From Bacteroidota bacterium (lineage in GTDB: Bacteria > Bacteroidota > Bacteroidia > AKYH767-A > OLB10): DNA of 64,000 bases. Location of the stretch: assembly GCA_024643795.1 (NCBI GenBank), contig JAHEMF010000007.1, forward strand, positions 21,358-85,357, given 5' to 3'. Below the pieces are notes generated by a model. The model searched no databases, was not told the DNA's origin, and saw only the letters and a program-made list of their open reading frames with translations. Made by a program: the position numbers and the translations under genes. Below, in pieces: positions 51,150 to 60,200 of the stretch; position 1 is the first letter of the stretch; each line of letters opens with the position of its first letter.

Positions 51150-53633
51150 TTAAGCGCTTGCTCTTATATGCTTACTAAAATCAATTGGCTTCTTAACTTT
51201 TTCGGAGAGCAGAGCAATATTCAGAACATCTATCATTTCACTTACATAGTGAAATTTCAATCCTTTCAGATAAGTAGGCTTTATGTCTTCGATATCTTTA
51301 AGGTTGTCATTGCTTAAAATAATGTCTGTGATACCTGCCCGTTTGGCTGCAAGTATTTTTTCCTTAATTCCGCCAACAGGGAGTACCTTACCCCGTAAAG
51401 TAATTTCACCTGTCATTGCCAGGTTTTTTCGGACTTTACGTTGAGTGAAAGCAGAAGCCAGTGAAGTTAACATGGTAATTCCTGCAGACGGCCCATCCTT
51501 TGGAGTTGCTCCTTCCGGAACATGAATATGAACTTCCCAGTTATCAAAAATGTTTTCATCAATTCCTAAAGCATTACTATGTGCTTTGATGTAAGCCATG
51601 GCAATAACGGCAGATTCTTTCATTACATCACCCAGGTTCCCCGTAAGGGTTAATTTACCTTTACCCCGATTCAAAGAGGTTTCAATGAACAAAATGTCGC
51701 CTCCAACCGGAGTCCAGGCCAACCCGGTAACTACGCCGGCTACTTTGTTGTCAATGGATTTATCCTTTTGGAAAATAGGAACTCCTAATACTTTTCTAAG
51801 CTGATCGGCACTTATTCTGGGATTGTATTTTTCGTCCATAGCAACAGATTTGGCAATGGACCGAATTACTGATGCGATCTGTTTTTCAAGACCTCTTACG
51901 CCTGATTCGCTGGTGTATTCTTCAATCATCTTTTCAATGATCTTTTCCGTGAATACGGCCTGGCCCTTTTTGAGTCCGTGAGCTTCCAGTTGTTTGGGTA
52001 TTAAATGCTTTACAGCGATCTGTATCTTTTCTTCAACAGTATATCCGTTAATCTCAATGATCTCCATCCTGTCTCTGAGAGCAGGCTGGATAGAACCAAG
52101 GTTATTGGCGGTTGCTATGAACAAGACGTTAGAGAGATCATATTCTACCTCAACGTAGTTATCATAGAATGCGCTGTTTTGTTCCGGGTCAAGTACTTCC
52201 AGCAAGGCCGAAGAAGGATCACCATGAAAGTCGAATGTAAGTTTATCAACTTCATCGAGCACAAACACAGGGTTTGATGATTTTGCTTTTCTGAGGTTCT
52301 GTATCACTCTGCCGGGCATAGCTCCGATATAAGTTTTTCTGTGACCTCTTATCTCTGCTTCATCTCTTAAACCTCCGAGCGACATACGTACATATTTTCT
52401 TCCCAGAGCCTTGGCAACTGATTTACCTAAAGACGTTTTACCTACACCGGGCGGGCCATATAAGCACATTATGGGTGATTTCATGTTACCCTTAAGCTTA
52501 AGAACTGCCAGATACTCCAGAATCCTGTTCTTGACTTTGTCAAGACCATAATGGTCTTTATCCAGAGTTTTCTTTGCCCTGTCAAGGCTGAAGTTGTCAT
52601 TAGTGAATTCATTCCAGGGCAGATCTAAAAGCAGTTCAAGATAGTTCAGTGTTACGCTGTATTCGGCTGCGGCCGGATTGACCCTTCCTAGTTTTTCAAC
52701 TTCTTTGTTAAACAACTCAGCAACTTCTTTGCCCCACTTTTTCTTCAAAGCTTTTTCGCGAAGATCTTGTATCTCTTGATCTTGTGAAGAACCTCCAAGT
52801 TCTTCCTGAATGGTCTTCAGTTGCTGATTAAGAAAGTATTCCCGCTGTTGTTTATCAATGTCGGTTTTAACTTTTGTTTGGATCTGGTTTTTAAGTTCCA
52901 GCAACTGGAGTTCTTTGGTCAGGTGCTCAAGCACTTTGGTAGCTCTTTCTTTTAGATCAACCATTTCGAGCAACTCCTGTTTTTTACCAACATCGGCATT
53001 CATGTTGGATGAAATGAAATTCACAAGGAATGACGGACTTTCAATATTCTTTATAGCAAAAGATGCTTCAGTGGGTATATGCGGAGAGTTAGTTATGATC
53101 TGCAATGAAAGGTCCCTTAATGAATCTACCAATGCAATGAATTCTCTCTCTTTTACAATAGGTTTATTTTCGGAAACCGGACTGATCTTTGCCCTCATGT
53201 AAGGTTCGGTATCTGTTATCTCATCCAGATTAAACCGTTTTTTACCTTGTATGATAACAGTTGTATTTCCGTCAGGCATCCTTAGCATCCTAATGATGTG
53301 AGCAACTGTACCTACTCTGTATAAGTCATCAGCAGTGGGGTCTTCTACAGTAGGGTCTTTTTGAGCTACAACTCCAATGGTCTTATCAGTCTTATATGAT
53401 TCTCTTATGAGTCGTATAGATTTATCTCTGCCAACTGTAATGGGTATTACCACTCCCGGAAAAAGAACAGTATTTTTTAAAGGGAGAATTGAGATGGTCT
53501 CAGGAATCTTCTCACTGTTCATTTGTTCCTCATCTTCAGCGGAGAGGAGAGGTATGAGATCGGCCTCTTCGTCTGCTAATCCGGAAAAACTGGTGAGGTC
53601 AAAGGATACTTTTTTATCGTTATTATCGTACAT
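51150..53633 (-). CDS. lon: ATP-dependent protease Lon
   Basis: An 827-residue LonA protease. The N-terminal substrate-binding domain (about 45-250) and coiled-coil linker lead to an AAA+ domain with Walker [14 protein letters not shown] and Walker [10 protein letters not shown]. The C-terminal serine protease domain has [14 protein letters not shown] with the catalytic Ser, and the catalytic Lys lies in the [10 protein letters not shown] region. It degrades misfolded proteins in the cytosol. A -24/-12-like sequence lies upstream, as for dnaK but weaker. Confidence 0.97.
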   Translation of the reverse strand: MYDNNDKKVSFDLTSFSGLADEEADLIPLLSAEDEEQMNSEKIPETISILPLKNTVLFPGVVIPITVGRDKSIRLIRESYKTDKTIGVVAQKDPTVEDPTADDLYRVGTVAHIIRMLRMPDGNTTVIIQGKKRFNLDEITDTEPYMRAKISPVSENKPIVKEREFIALVDSLRDLSLQIITNSPHIPTEASFAIKNIESPSFLVNFISSNMNADVGKKQELLEMVDLKERATKVLEHLTKELQLLELKNQIQTKVKTDIDKQQREYFLNQQLKTIQEELGGSSQDQEIQDLREKALKKKWGKEVAELFNKEVEKLGRVNPAAAEYSVTLNYLELLLDLPWNEFTNDNFSLDRAKKTLDKDHYGLDKVKNRILEYLAVLKLKGNMKSPIMCLYGPPGVGKTSLGKSVAKALGRKYVRMSLGGLRDEAEIRGHRKTYIGAMPGRVIQNLRKAKSSNPVFVLDEVDKLTFDFHGDPSSALLEVLDPEQNSAFYDNYVEVEYDLSNVLFIATANNLGSIQPALRDRMEIIEINGYTVEEKIQIAVKHLIPKQLEAHGLKKGQAVFTEKIIEKMIEEYTSESGVRGLEKQIASVIRSIAKSVAMDEKYNPRISADQLRKVLGVPIFQKDKSIDNKVAGVVTGLAWTPVGGDILFIETSLNRGKGKLTLTGNLGDVMKESAVIAMAYIKAHSNALGIDENIFDNWEVHIHVPEGATPKDGPSAGITMLTSLASAFTQRKVRKNLAMTGEITLRGKVLPVGGIKEKILAAKRAGITDIILSNDNLKDIEDIKPTYLKGLKFHYVSEMIDVLNIALLSEKVKKPIDFSKHIRASA

Positions 53634-53693
53634 ATTCTGAATTTTCAGCCATTATGGCAGTTTACAAGTAAAATTGAAAGGAAATACCCTATT

Positions 53694-53708
53694 TCAATAG
53701 TTATGCCA
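53694..53708 (-). promoter_or_regulatory. Weak sigma-54-like element upstream of lon
   Basis: On the minus strand TGGCAT-AACTA-TTGA keeps the GG-to-G spacing of a -24/-12 promoter but has two mismatches, including the -12 C. The start would be about 50 bases before the lon ATG. Confidence 0.2.
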
Positions 53709-53792
53709 TGAAGGGTTTTTTTCTTGTTTTTTAATTAAAAAGGGTAAAATGATTCGTAATTATCTAGTAATCAGGTTTCTGACGTGTGTATA

Positions 53793-54962
53793 TCAGATCA
53801 ACGGCTCAGTACTTTCTGTCAGTTTATAGATCTTTTGAATGATCTTTTCTTCAGTAGCATCAAATTCTGATGATCGGCGCCCATACACCTCTCTGGCCAG
53901 TTCAGTTACTTTGTTAAAATGGAATCGCTGTGATCCGGGAAATCCTCCCCACGAGAAAGAAGGGATGAACTTAGGAGGGAATCCATTTCCAAACACATTA
54001 GCATTCACTCCTGTTACAGTGCCGGTATTGAACATTGTATTTATACTGCATTTGGAATGATCGCCCATGAACAGTCCGCAAAAGATAAGCCCTGTACTTA
54101 CCATATCACCTTTGGTATAATTCCAAACCTTAACATCGGAGTAATTATTTTTGAGGTTGGAGTTATTTGAATCGGCACCCAGATTACACCATTCACCTAT
54201 TACCGAGTTTCCAAGAAAGCCATCATGAGCTTTGTTTGAATAACCAAAGAAAACAGAGTTATTAACCTCACCTCCAACTTTACAGTGAGGTCCGATTGTT
54301 GTGGCCCCATAAATTTTAGCACCCATTTTTAGAGTAGCTCCTTCACATAATGCAAGTGGGCCACGTATCATAGAGCCTTCCATGACCTCTGCATTCTTTC
54401 CTATATAAACAGGTCCGGTTTCAGCGTTGATTATAGAGCACTCAACGCGTGCCCCGGGCTCGATAAAAAGGTTAGCCCCGCCCAAAATTGTGTTACCTCG
54501 TCCTGGAGATTGTGAAGTTCTTCCGTGAGTGAGTAATCTGAACTGATCTTTAAGTGCTGTTTCATTAAGCCTGAAGATGTCCCACAAGTTATTGATAATA
54601 TTTACCTGTCCTTTGTATTCGATCCTGTTGGATTGTTCAATGCTGAGCATAGGCCCGGTAAAAGAAGCTATTGGTGTACTTCCGAAAAATAATGTTTGTC
54701 CGAGTTTCAATTCTTTCACTGCATCAACCATTGCAGGTGTAGGAATAACAGCTCCATTAAGATAGAGGTTCTCTTTTTCAACCCATGTAGGGTATTTTTC
54801 AGACAGGTATTCTTCAGTGAGGAACGAGCAATTTTCACCCAATAATAACTCCCAGTGCTCTCTTAAAGTCAGGATGCCTACACGTATTTCGGCAACCGGT
54901 CTGGTATATGTAAAAGGCAGAAGGTTAGTTCTGTTGTGATCAAATAAAATATGATTGGCCAT
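53793..54962 (-). CDS. GlmU-like sugar nucleotidyltransferase-related protein with hexapeptide beta helix
   Basis: A 389-residue protein with an N-terminal nucleotidyltransferase-like domain (about 1-170) and a left-handed beta-helix of hexapeptide repeats (about 175-340). The N-terminal domain lacks the LxxGxGTRM pyrophosphorylase signature: it begins MANHILFDHNRTNLLPFTYTRPVAEI. It fits the alternative bacterial GlmU-like family of Bacteroidota. Whether it makes UDP-GlcNAc is not shown. rpmE is upstream on the same strand but is closed off by a terminator. Confidence 0.82.
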   Translation of the reverse strand: MANHILFDHNRTNLLPFTYTRPVAEIRVGILTLREHWELLLGENCSFLTEEYLSEKYPTWVEKENLYLNGAVIPTPAMVDAVKELKLGQTLFFGSTPIASFTGPMLSIEQSNRIEYKGQVNIINNLWDIFRLNETALKDQFRLLTHGRTSQSPGRGNTILGGANLFIEPGARVECSIINAETGPVYIGKNAEVMEGSMIRGPLALCEGATLKMGAKIYGATTIGPHCKVGGEVNNSVFFGYSNKAHDGFLGNSVIGEWCNLGADSNNSNLKNNYSDVKVWNYTKGDMVSTGLIFCGLFMGDHSKCSINTMFNTGTVTGVNANVFGNGFPPKFIPSFSWGGFPGSQRFHFNKVTELAREVYGRRSSEFDATEEKIIQKIYKLTESTEPLI

Positions 54963-55003
54963 TTAATGGGTTCTGACTGGATTAATGCAATAAAGGCCTC
55001 AAA

Positions 55004-55031
55004 ATAAAAAAAAGTCCCGTTCGGGACTTTT
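55004..55031 (-). terminator. Terminator after rpmE
   Basis: Stem AAAGTCCCG / CGGGACTTT with a short TT loop, followed on the minus strand by a T run (plus-strand A's at 55005-55013). Confidence 0.88.
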
Positions 55032-55046
55032 AAATTTTTCAGAGAT

Positions 55047-55313
55047 TTATTCGGCTTTCTTCTCGCCGTGCTTCTTGTAGCGGTTTCTGAACTTATCGAC
55101 CCTTCCTGCTGTGTCAACCAGTTTCATCTTACCGGTATAGAATGGATGCGACATGTGTGATATCTCCAGCTTAACTAGGGGATATTCTTTACCGTCATCC
55201 ATAACAATTGTTTCTTTTGTGTCAACAGTTGAGCGGCTTATGAACGAATAGTCGCAAGATATGTCCTTGAATACTACAAGTCTGTAATTCTGTGGGTGTA
55301 TTTCCTTTTTCAT
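55047..55313 (-). CDS. rpmE2: 50S ribosomal protein L31, type B
   Basis: The ATG at 55313 ([15 protein letters not shown]) gives 88 residues, the normal type B length. The longer frame to 55346 begins inside the promoter. The CxxC zinc site of type A L31 is missing, with only the Cys in [10 protein letters not shown], so this is the zinc-independent form. SHPFYTGK and RVDKFRNRY are diagnostic. It has its own promoter and terminator. Confidence 0.95.
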   Translation of the reverse strand: MKKEIHPQNYRLVVFKDISCDYSFISRSTVDTKETIVMDDGKEYPLVKLEISHMSHPFYTGKMKLVDTAGRVDKFRNRYKKHGEKKAE

Positions 55314-55343
55314 AATAAGGGTATGAATTTCCAAAATGGGTGG

Positions 55344-55373
55344 CAAAGATAATGATTTTAAATGAAATACAAT
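55344..55373 (-). promoter_or_regulatory. Promoter of rpmE2
   Basis: On the minus strand TATCTTTG at 55344-55351 is a perfect -7, with TTG 18 bases upstream as a partial -33. Confidence 0.6.
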
Positions 55374-55467
55374 AGTAAATACGGGCTATTTGAATAAATA
55401 TACCATCTATTGGAACTCATTGATTTTCACAATATAAAAGAATGTGCTTCGTTTCAAAAACGGTATC

Positions 55468-55475
55468 TATATTTG
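55468..55475 (+). promoter_or_regulatory. -7 element (TATATTTG) directly before the beta-helix lipoprotein gene
   Basis: Exact TAnnTTTG ending 6 bases before the ATG at 55482, predicting a leaderless mRNA. It lies within the longer frame from 55410, so that earlier start is ruled out if this promoter is used. Confidence 0.5.
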
Positions 55476-55481
55476 TGCCTG

Positions 55482-56924
55482 ATGCGCCAAACCCTTAAAC
55501 CCCTTGTATACCTGCTGGTACTATTAACCGGTTTGGTGGTTATTTCCTCCTGTCAGAAAGAGGATATTTTAACCGATTCGTCCGCCAAGCTGGAGTTTTC
55601 AATGGACACGGTCATGTTTGACACTGTTTTTGCAAGTATCGGATCAACTACCCGAATATTAACGGTTTATAACAGAAATAATCGTCCCGTAAAGATCAGT
55701 CATGCTTACCTGGCAGGTGGTGTTTCATCACCCTACAGACTGAATTTCGATGGCATTCCTGGTAAAAGCTTCAATGACATCGAGATAGGAGGTAAGGACT
55801 CATTGTTCATGTTCATTGAAATTACCATCGATCCAAATTCTGCTACAACTCCTTTTCTTGTAACTGATTCAATAGTGTTTGAAACCAACGGTAATGTTCA
55901 GGATGTGGATCTGGTTGCATTTGGACAGAATGCCAACTTTATAGTAGCAGATACCTATGTGCAGGGACTGCCGCCATATTTTATTCTGAACTGCAACAGC
56001 ATTTGGAACAACAGTTTGCCGTATGTTATTTACGGATATGCTGTAGTTGATTCAGGTTGTGTATTGAACATTGAAGCAGGAACAAAAGTGTATCTGCATA
56101 ATAATTCCGGACTATGGGTTTATTCCGGAGGAGAAATACACATCAATGGTGTTCAGGGTATGCCGGTTGAATTTCAGGGAACAAGACTCGAGTCATATTA
56201 TCAGGATATTCCGGGACAGTGGGACAGGATCTGGATCAATGAAGGGAGCCTGAACAATTCCATTGACCATGCTATCATTCGAAACGGGTTCATTGGCATA
56301 CAGGCGGAGTCGTTATTAGATACTTCAATTCAGAAGAATCTAAAGATCAGGAATACCATTATAAAGAACATGAGTGGCTTCGGGATTTTCACCCGTTATT
56401 ATAATATTGAAGCATCCAATACAGTTGTTGCACGGTGCGGTTTTTATAACTTAGCAATTACTAGAGGTGGAGGATATGAATTCAGACATTGTACATTCGC
56501 TAATTATTGGAATCAATCACAACGGGTTACGCCTGCTGTATATATAAATGATTATTCTGTTGACACCAATGAGAATCTTATTAATTTCCCGTTGTATAAA
56601 GCCGATTTTTTCAATTCTATCATTTACGGAAATAATGATGAGGAATTAGAACTTGATTTTGAGTTTGCTTCGCCGGCTTTTCAATTTCGGAATGTTCTTT
56701 TGAAGAGTACGGTGAATACAAGTGGATCAAATTACTCTTCAATCATAAAGAACTCTGATCCGAAGTTTGTTGACAGGAATGAAGATGATTACCATTTGCA
56801 AACATCATCTCCCGCCCGTAATGCCGGTGATGCAGCCTTTATCAATGGTGAAACAATGACAGATTTGGATGGAAACCCGCGCTCTGACCCTCAGCCGGAC
56901 CTGGGAGCATACGAAGTGCAGTAG
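55482..56924 (+). CDS. Lipoprotein with right-handed beta-helix
   Basis: The ATG at 55482 gives 480 residues with a clear lipoprotein signal (hydrophobic run, then VISSC, Cys24). An N-terminal beta-sandwich domain (about 40-150, VMFDTVFASIGSTTR) is followed by a parallel beta-helix region (about 180-470) with repeated strand-turn units (IEAGTKVYL, IHINGVQGMPVEFQG, ARCGFYNLAI). The end reads LDGNPRSDPQPDLGAYEV, a common close of such helices. Surface display and carbohydrate binding are possible; no catalytic residues are evident. It converges with the acyl-CoA reductase gene, with no gap between the two stops. Confidence 0.85.
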   Translation: MRQTLKPLVYLLVLLTGLVVISSCQKEDILTDSSAKLEFSMDTVMFDTVFASIGSTTRILTVYNRNNRPVKISHAYLAGGVSSPYRLNFDGIPGKSFNDIEIGGKDSLFMFIEITIDPNSATTPFLVTDSIVFETNGNVQDVDLVAFGQNANFIVADTYVQGLPPYFILNCNSIWNNSLPYVIYGYAVVDSGCVLNIEAGTKVYLHNNSGLWVYSGGEIHINGVQGMPVEFQGTRLESYYQDIPGQWDRIWINEGSLNNSIDHAIIRNGFIGIQAESLLDTSIQKNLKIRNTIIKNMSGFGIFTRYYNIEASNTVVARCGFYNLAITRGGGYEFRHCTFANYWNQSQRVTPAVYINDYSVDTNENLINFPLYKADFFNSIIYGNNDEELELDFEFASPAFQFRNVLLKSTVNTSGSNYSSIIKNSDPKFVDRNEDDYHLQTSSPARNAGDAAFINGETMTDLDGNPRSDPQPDLGAYEVQ

Positions 56925-57968
56925 TTACAATTCGGTGAGAAACTTCATAGTGTCTACATTGTCAGCATAGTCGCTGATAACAGGCAATTGCGCGTGTCCG
57001 GGCATCACCCATCCTTCAGTTTCAGTTTTCGAAACAATGCATTGTAAGTTTTGAGCTTCTGCATCAAGAAGTGTTTCAAGGTGGGCTGCGTTGTTGTAAA
57101 GTTCATAGTGTAATACTGCAACAGGACTGGCCAGAGAACTATCCTCTTTAACGATCAGGAAATTGTTGGTGAGAAAAGGTGTGTTGTTCATTAACAGCAA
57201 TGCACTTTGATAGTCATGATTATTCATGTATTTGTTGTGTTCCATAACATAAGCGTAGGGAGTCAGGTTTCTGAAGAATTCATCAAAGCTATACCCTGCC
57301 GGCACATAAAGTTTGGATATATTTCTGCACCCTAGGCCGAAGTATGTGAATATATCTCTGCCCAGCAGTAAGTGATCATACTCATTTTCTGTACCTGTAA
57401 TCACTGCTACTGAATTACGGTTCTTACGAAAGATATGAGGCAAGTGTGCAAAATAATGTTCGAAGTACCTGAAGGTGTTGTTACTGCCGGTTGCAATAAC
57501 CGCATCTACTCCGTTTAACTTATCAGTGAAGGTTACCTTTTGAGCAATTTCTTTATTTACGGAGGCTAATTCATTCATAAGATAAGGTATCAGGACAGAG
57601 TCGTCACGGCTGAGTTTGATAACTGCATCATGGCCTGACATGAGTATACAAAGGAGGTCATGGAATCCTGCCATGGGTATATTTCCGGCCATAACAACAC
57701 CGATCTTTTTTGGTTCCGAAATTTCAGGGTACTGTGATGCCCAATTCTGCAATTGAGTCTTTTCCAGAAGAGTTGCTATCCCGCCAAGGGACATATGTAC
57801 AGACCTTTCAGTAAACCAGGGGTTGCCCAGCTCAGCTTTAACTGCCAGCTCCTTAATAGGGCCCTGTAATCCACCTTCAGGAAAGACATCGCCACAAAGT
57901 GATCTGATCTTTTCATTCAAATGAGTAAGGGAGTCTAGGGTAGCTGATCTGTTAACTATTGTATTCAT
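56925..57968 (-). CDS. Acyl-CoA reductase (LuxC family)
   Basis: A 347-residue LuxC-type reductase, which reduces acyl-CoA or acylated enzyme with NADPH to an aldehyde. The aldehyde-dehydrogenase-like fold is shown by VVMAGNIPMAGFHD (91-104), ATGSNNTFRYFE (159-170) and catalytic Cys214 in FGLGCRNISK. No luxD, luxE or alcohol dehydrogenase gene lies nearby. It diverges from a ferredoxin gene, an arrangement I believe is conserved in Bacteroidota, with serC and serA further along. The substrate is unknown. Confidence 0.87.
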   Translation of the reverse strand: MNTIVNRSATLDSLTHLNEKIRSLCGDVFPEGGLQGPIKELAVKAELGNPWFTERSVHMSLGGIATLLEKTQLQNWASQYPEISEPKKIGVVMAGNIPMAGFHDLLCILMSGHDAVIKLSRDDSVLIPYLMNELASVNKEIAQKVTFTDKLNGVDAVIATGSNNTFRYFEHYFAHLPHIFRKNRNSVAVITGTENEYDHLLLGRDIFTYFGLGCRNISKLYVPAGYSFDEFFRNLTPYAYVMEHNKYMNNHDYQSALLLMNNTPFLTNNFLIVKEDSSLASPVAVLHYELYNNAAHLETLLDAEAQNLQCIVSKTETEGWVMPGHAQLPVISDYADNVDTMKFLTEL

Positions 57969-57994
57969 TTTTAGGGCTAAAGAAACTTTGTTTT

Positions 57995-58002
57995 TATATT
58001 TG
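57995..58002 (+). promoter_or_regulatory. -7 element (TATATTTG) of the ferredoxin gene
   Basis: Exact TAnnTTTG, 34 bases before the ATG at 58037, in the 68-bp divergent region. Confidence 0.6.
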
Positions 58003-58036
58003 TGTTCAAAATTAAGATTTACTTAAAGAATTCCCT

Positions 58037-58384
58037 ATGGCAATCAAGATCACTGATGAATGTATCAATTGCGGTGCCTGCGAGCCCGAATGCCCTAATA
58101 ATGCTATTTACGAAGGTGGTGCTGAATGGCGCTTTTCAGATGGCACCAGTGTAAGTGGTCCATTTAAAAAACTGGATGGATCAGAAGTAGGAGCCGGCGA
58201 CCCTCAGGAGCCTAAATCTATGGATACCTATTATATAGTCACCGACAAGTGCACTGAGTGTGTTGGGTTTCATGATGAGCCTCAGTGTGCAGCTGTTTGT
58301 CCGGTCGACTGTTGTGTGGATGATGAAGATTTCCGCGAATCGAAAGATGAATTACTGGCCAAGAAAGAAAAAATGCACGCCTGA
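58037..58384 (+). CDS. 2[4Fe-4S] ferredoxin, Allochromatium type
   Basis: A 115-residue dicluster ferredoxin. Cluster 1 ligands are Cys9, Cys12, Cys15 and Cys19-Pro. Cluster 2 has Cys72, Cys75, then an 8-residue insertion before Cys84 and Cys88-Pro. That insertion is the mark of the Allochromatium-type 2[4Fe-4S] ferredoxins, which have one very low-potential cluster. A long insert (20-70) lies between the clusters. It is an electron carrier, possibly for the divergently encoded acyl-CoA reductase or another enzyme. A terminator follows. Confidence 0.93.
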   Translation: MAIKITDECINCGACEPECPNNAIYEGGAEWRFSDGTSVSGPFKKLDGSEVGAGDPQEPKSMDTYYIVTDKCTECVGFHDEPQCAAVCPVDCCVDDEDFRESKDELLAKKEKMHA

Positions 58385-58403
58385 TAATTCATCAACAATG
58401 TAT

Positions 58404-58429
58404 AGCCGCTTTACGCGGCTTTTTTTTTT
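58404..58429 (+). terminator. Terminator after the ferredoxin gene
   Basis: Stem AGCCGC / GCGGCT with a TTTAC loop, then T9. It is convergent with the next gene. Confidence 0.88.
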
Positions 58430-58438
58430 GACTATTTG

Positions 58439-60025
58439 TCAATTCACTTTAGCGATCTTGATGGTAGTAACTGATCCTGAATCATACAAATTTGAAAAAT
58501 ACATACCAACAGACAGGTTATTGATCTCGGAAAGATTGATTTTATTTTCTCCTGCAATAAGTTTTAAAGGTTGCTGGCCTACAACAACCTTACCATCCAT
58601 ACCAATGATCTCTAAATTTACAATCCGCTCATCAGGAGAATTAATAAGCAGTGCTTGTTCATTGTAATTAAAAATAGTGGTCAATGATTCCGGTAAAACA
58701 GGAGGCAAGAAGTTGGGTTCCCACCCGCCTTTCATGATCCAGTAATCATAATCACCATAATTGGCACCAACATCACCGTCATCAGATCTGGAGTCGCCCA
58801 TCATTACAAATGCAGAATCACTGACAACGATCATTTCATTACATACATCAGATTTTGAACCCCCAAAGCAATAATTCCAAATAATATTCTGATCAGAATC
58901 CAGTTTTGATAACCAGAATGAATCACCATGATTACATCCTACTCCGGTAAGATCATAGTCATCAGAGCTGCTACTGCCGCCCATGAATATACCATCACTG
59001 GTTTCAAACGCATTAAATATCATATCTCTTCCGCTTCCTCCCAATGTTTTATCCCAAATGATATTTCCATTACCGTCTACTTTCAACAACCAGCAATCAA
59101 AATTCCCTTTTGCATCTGTTACATCAAAATCATTGGAGTTTGTTTGAACCGCAACCAGATAGTTTCCATCAGGGGTTGATGAAATGTGGTAAGACCTGTC
59201 GGTGCCTGATCCGCCGTATTCTTTACTCCACAACAAATTACCATTCGAGTCAACCCGGCCAAGCCAAAGGTCGGCATTACCATGATTTCCCACACAATCC
59301 AGTGTGTCTGAAGATGATTCGCCTGAAAATAAAAATCCTCCGTCCGGAGTTTCTACGCAACATCTTATCCGATCTGGTTCTGATCCCCCATAGGTATTGG
59401 TCCAGATGAGATCTCCAGCCTTATCGATCTTGATGAGCCATCCATCATGCCGCCCTCTACCACCTGAAATGATATCATAATCATCAGAGGAAGAGTATCC
59501 GGTGATAATATAATTTCCATCGGTGGTTTCCCTTCCGAATCGTGCGCTTTCGTAATCAGAACCACCATAAGTCTTAACCCAAATAATATTGCCATCAGGG
59601 TCAAGTTTTAAAACAATCATATCATTATCACCTTGATTAAAAGTGATATCACCATCACTGGAGCTTGTTCCACCAACAACAATGATATTGTGATCTGAAT
59701 CTTCAAAACAATATCTTGCTTTATCATATCCGCTACCACCGAATGTTTTTGCCCATATCTTGTTTCCATTTGGATCACATCTTACAATCAGGATATTGGC
59801 AGAGTCGTACATCACAGGTTGAAGCAGATCGTGATCAACTGAAAACGATAAGCCGGCCAAGATATAATCACCATTTTTACATGCTGCACCACCAAAAAAC
59901 TGTTCCAAATCTGATCCTCCAAAATGATTACTAAAGAACACTTTCATCGGAGGTGACTGTGAATACAGCCCTGAATAGGCAAAAAATGATATTATCAGCA
60001 GGAGGTATCCGGCTTTCTTTTTCAT
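58439..60025 (-). CDS. Secreted T9SS-sorted beta-propeller repeat protein
   Basis: The ATG at 60025 (MKKKAGYLLL) gives 528 residues. An ATG five codons upstream at 60040 is also possible. After the signal peptide come about seven repeats of roughly 52-56 residues, each with a Gly-Gly-Ser, an Asp-rich turn, a Trp-x-x-Lys strand and a DxxGNxxW-type loop (VKTYGGSDYESAR, NTYGGSEPDRIR, KEYGGSGTDRSY). This is a seven-bladed propeller architecture. A T9SS sorting domain closes the protein (about 445-528). It is likely surface-attached or shed. Binding partner unknown. Confidence 0.85.
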   Translation of the reverse strand: MKKKAGYLLLIISFFAYSGLYSQSPPMKVFFSNHFGGSDLEQFFGGAACKNGDYILAGLSFSVDHDLLQPVMYDSANILIVRCDPNGNKIWAKTFGGSGYDKARYCFEDSDHNIIVVGGTSSSDGDITFNQGDNDMIVLKLDPDGNIIWVKTYGGSDYESARFGRETTDGNYIITGYSSSDDYDIISGGRGRHDGWLIKIDKAGDLIWTNTYGGSEPDRIRCCVETPDGGFLFSGESSSDTLDCVGNHGNADLWLGRVDSNGNLLWSKEYGGSGTDRSYHISSTPDGNYLVAVQTNSNDFDVTDAKGNFDCWLLKVDGNGNIIWDKTLGGSGRDMIFNAFETSDGIFMGGSSSSDDYDLTGVGCNHGDSFWLSKLDSDQNIIWNYCFGGSKSDVCNEMIVVSDSAFVMMGDSRSDDGDVGANYGDYDYWIMKGGWEPNFLPPVLPESLTTIFNYNEQALLINSPDERIVNLEIIGMDGKVVVGQQPLKLIAGENKINLSEINNLSVGMYFSNLYDSGSVTTIKIAKVN

Positions 60026-60200
60026 GATATATGGGAGCAAAATGAAAGATAAAGATATAATAAAATGACAGAATGTAAATCAGGTACGATCTTGATATTC
60101 AGCACTTCACAATGATTGCTCATCCCTTAAATTTACACTAATGAACAATCCTGCATAAAAAACACAATATTTGTAAACCTGGTACGATAGATATCCAACT

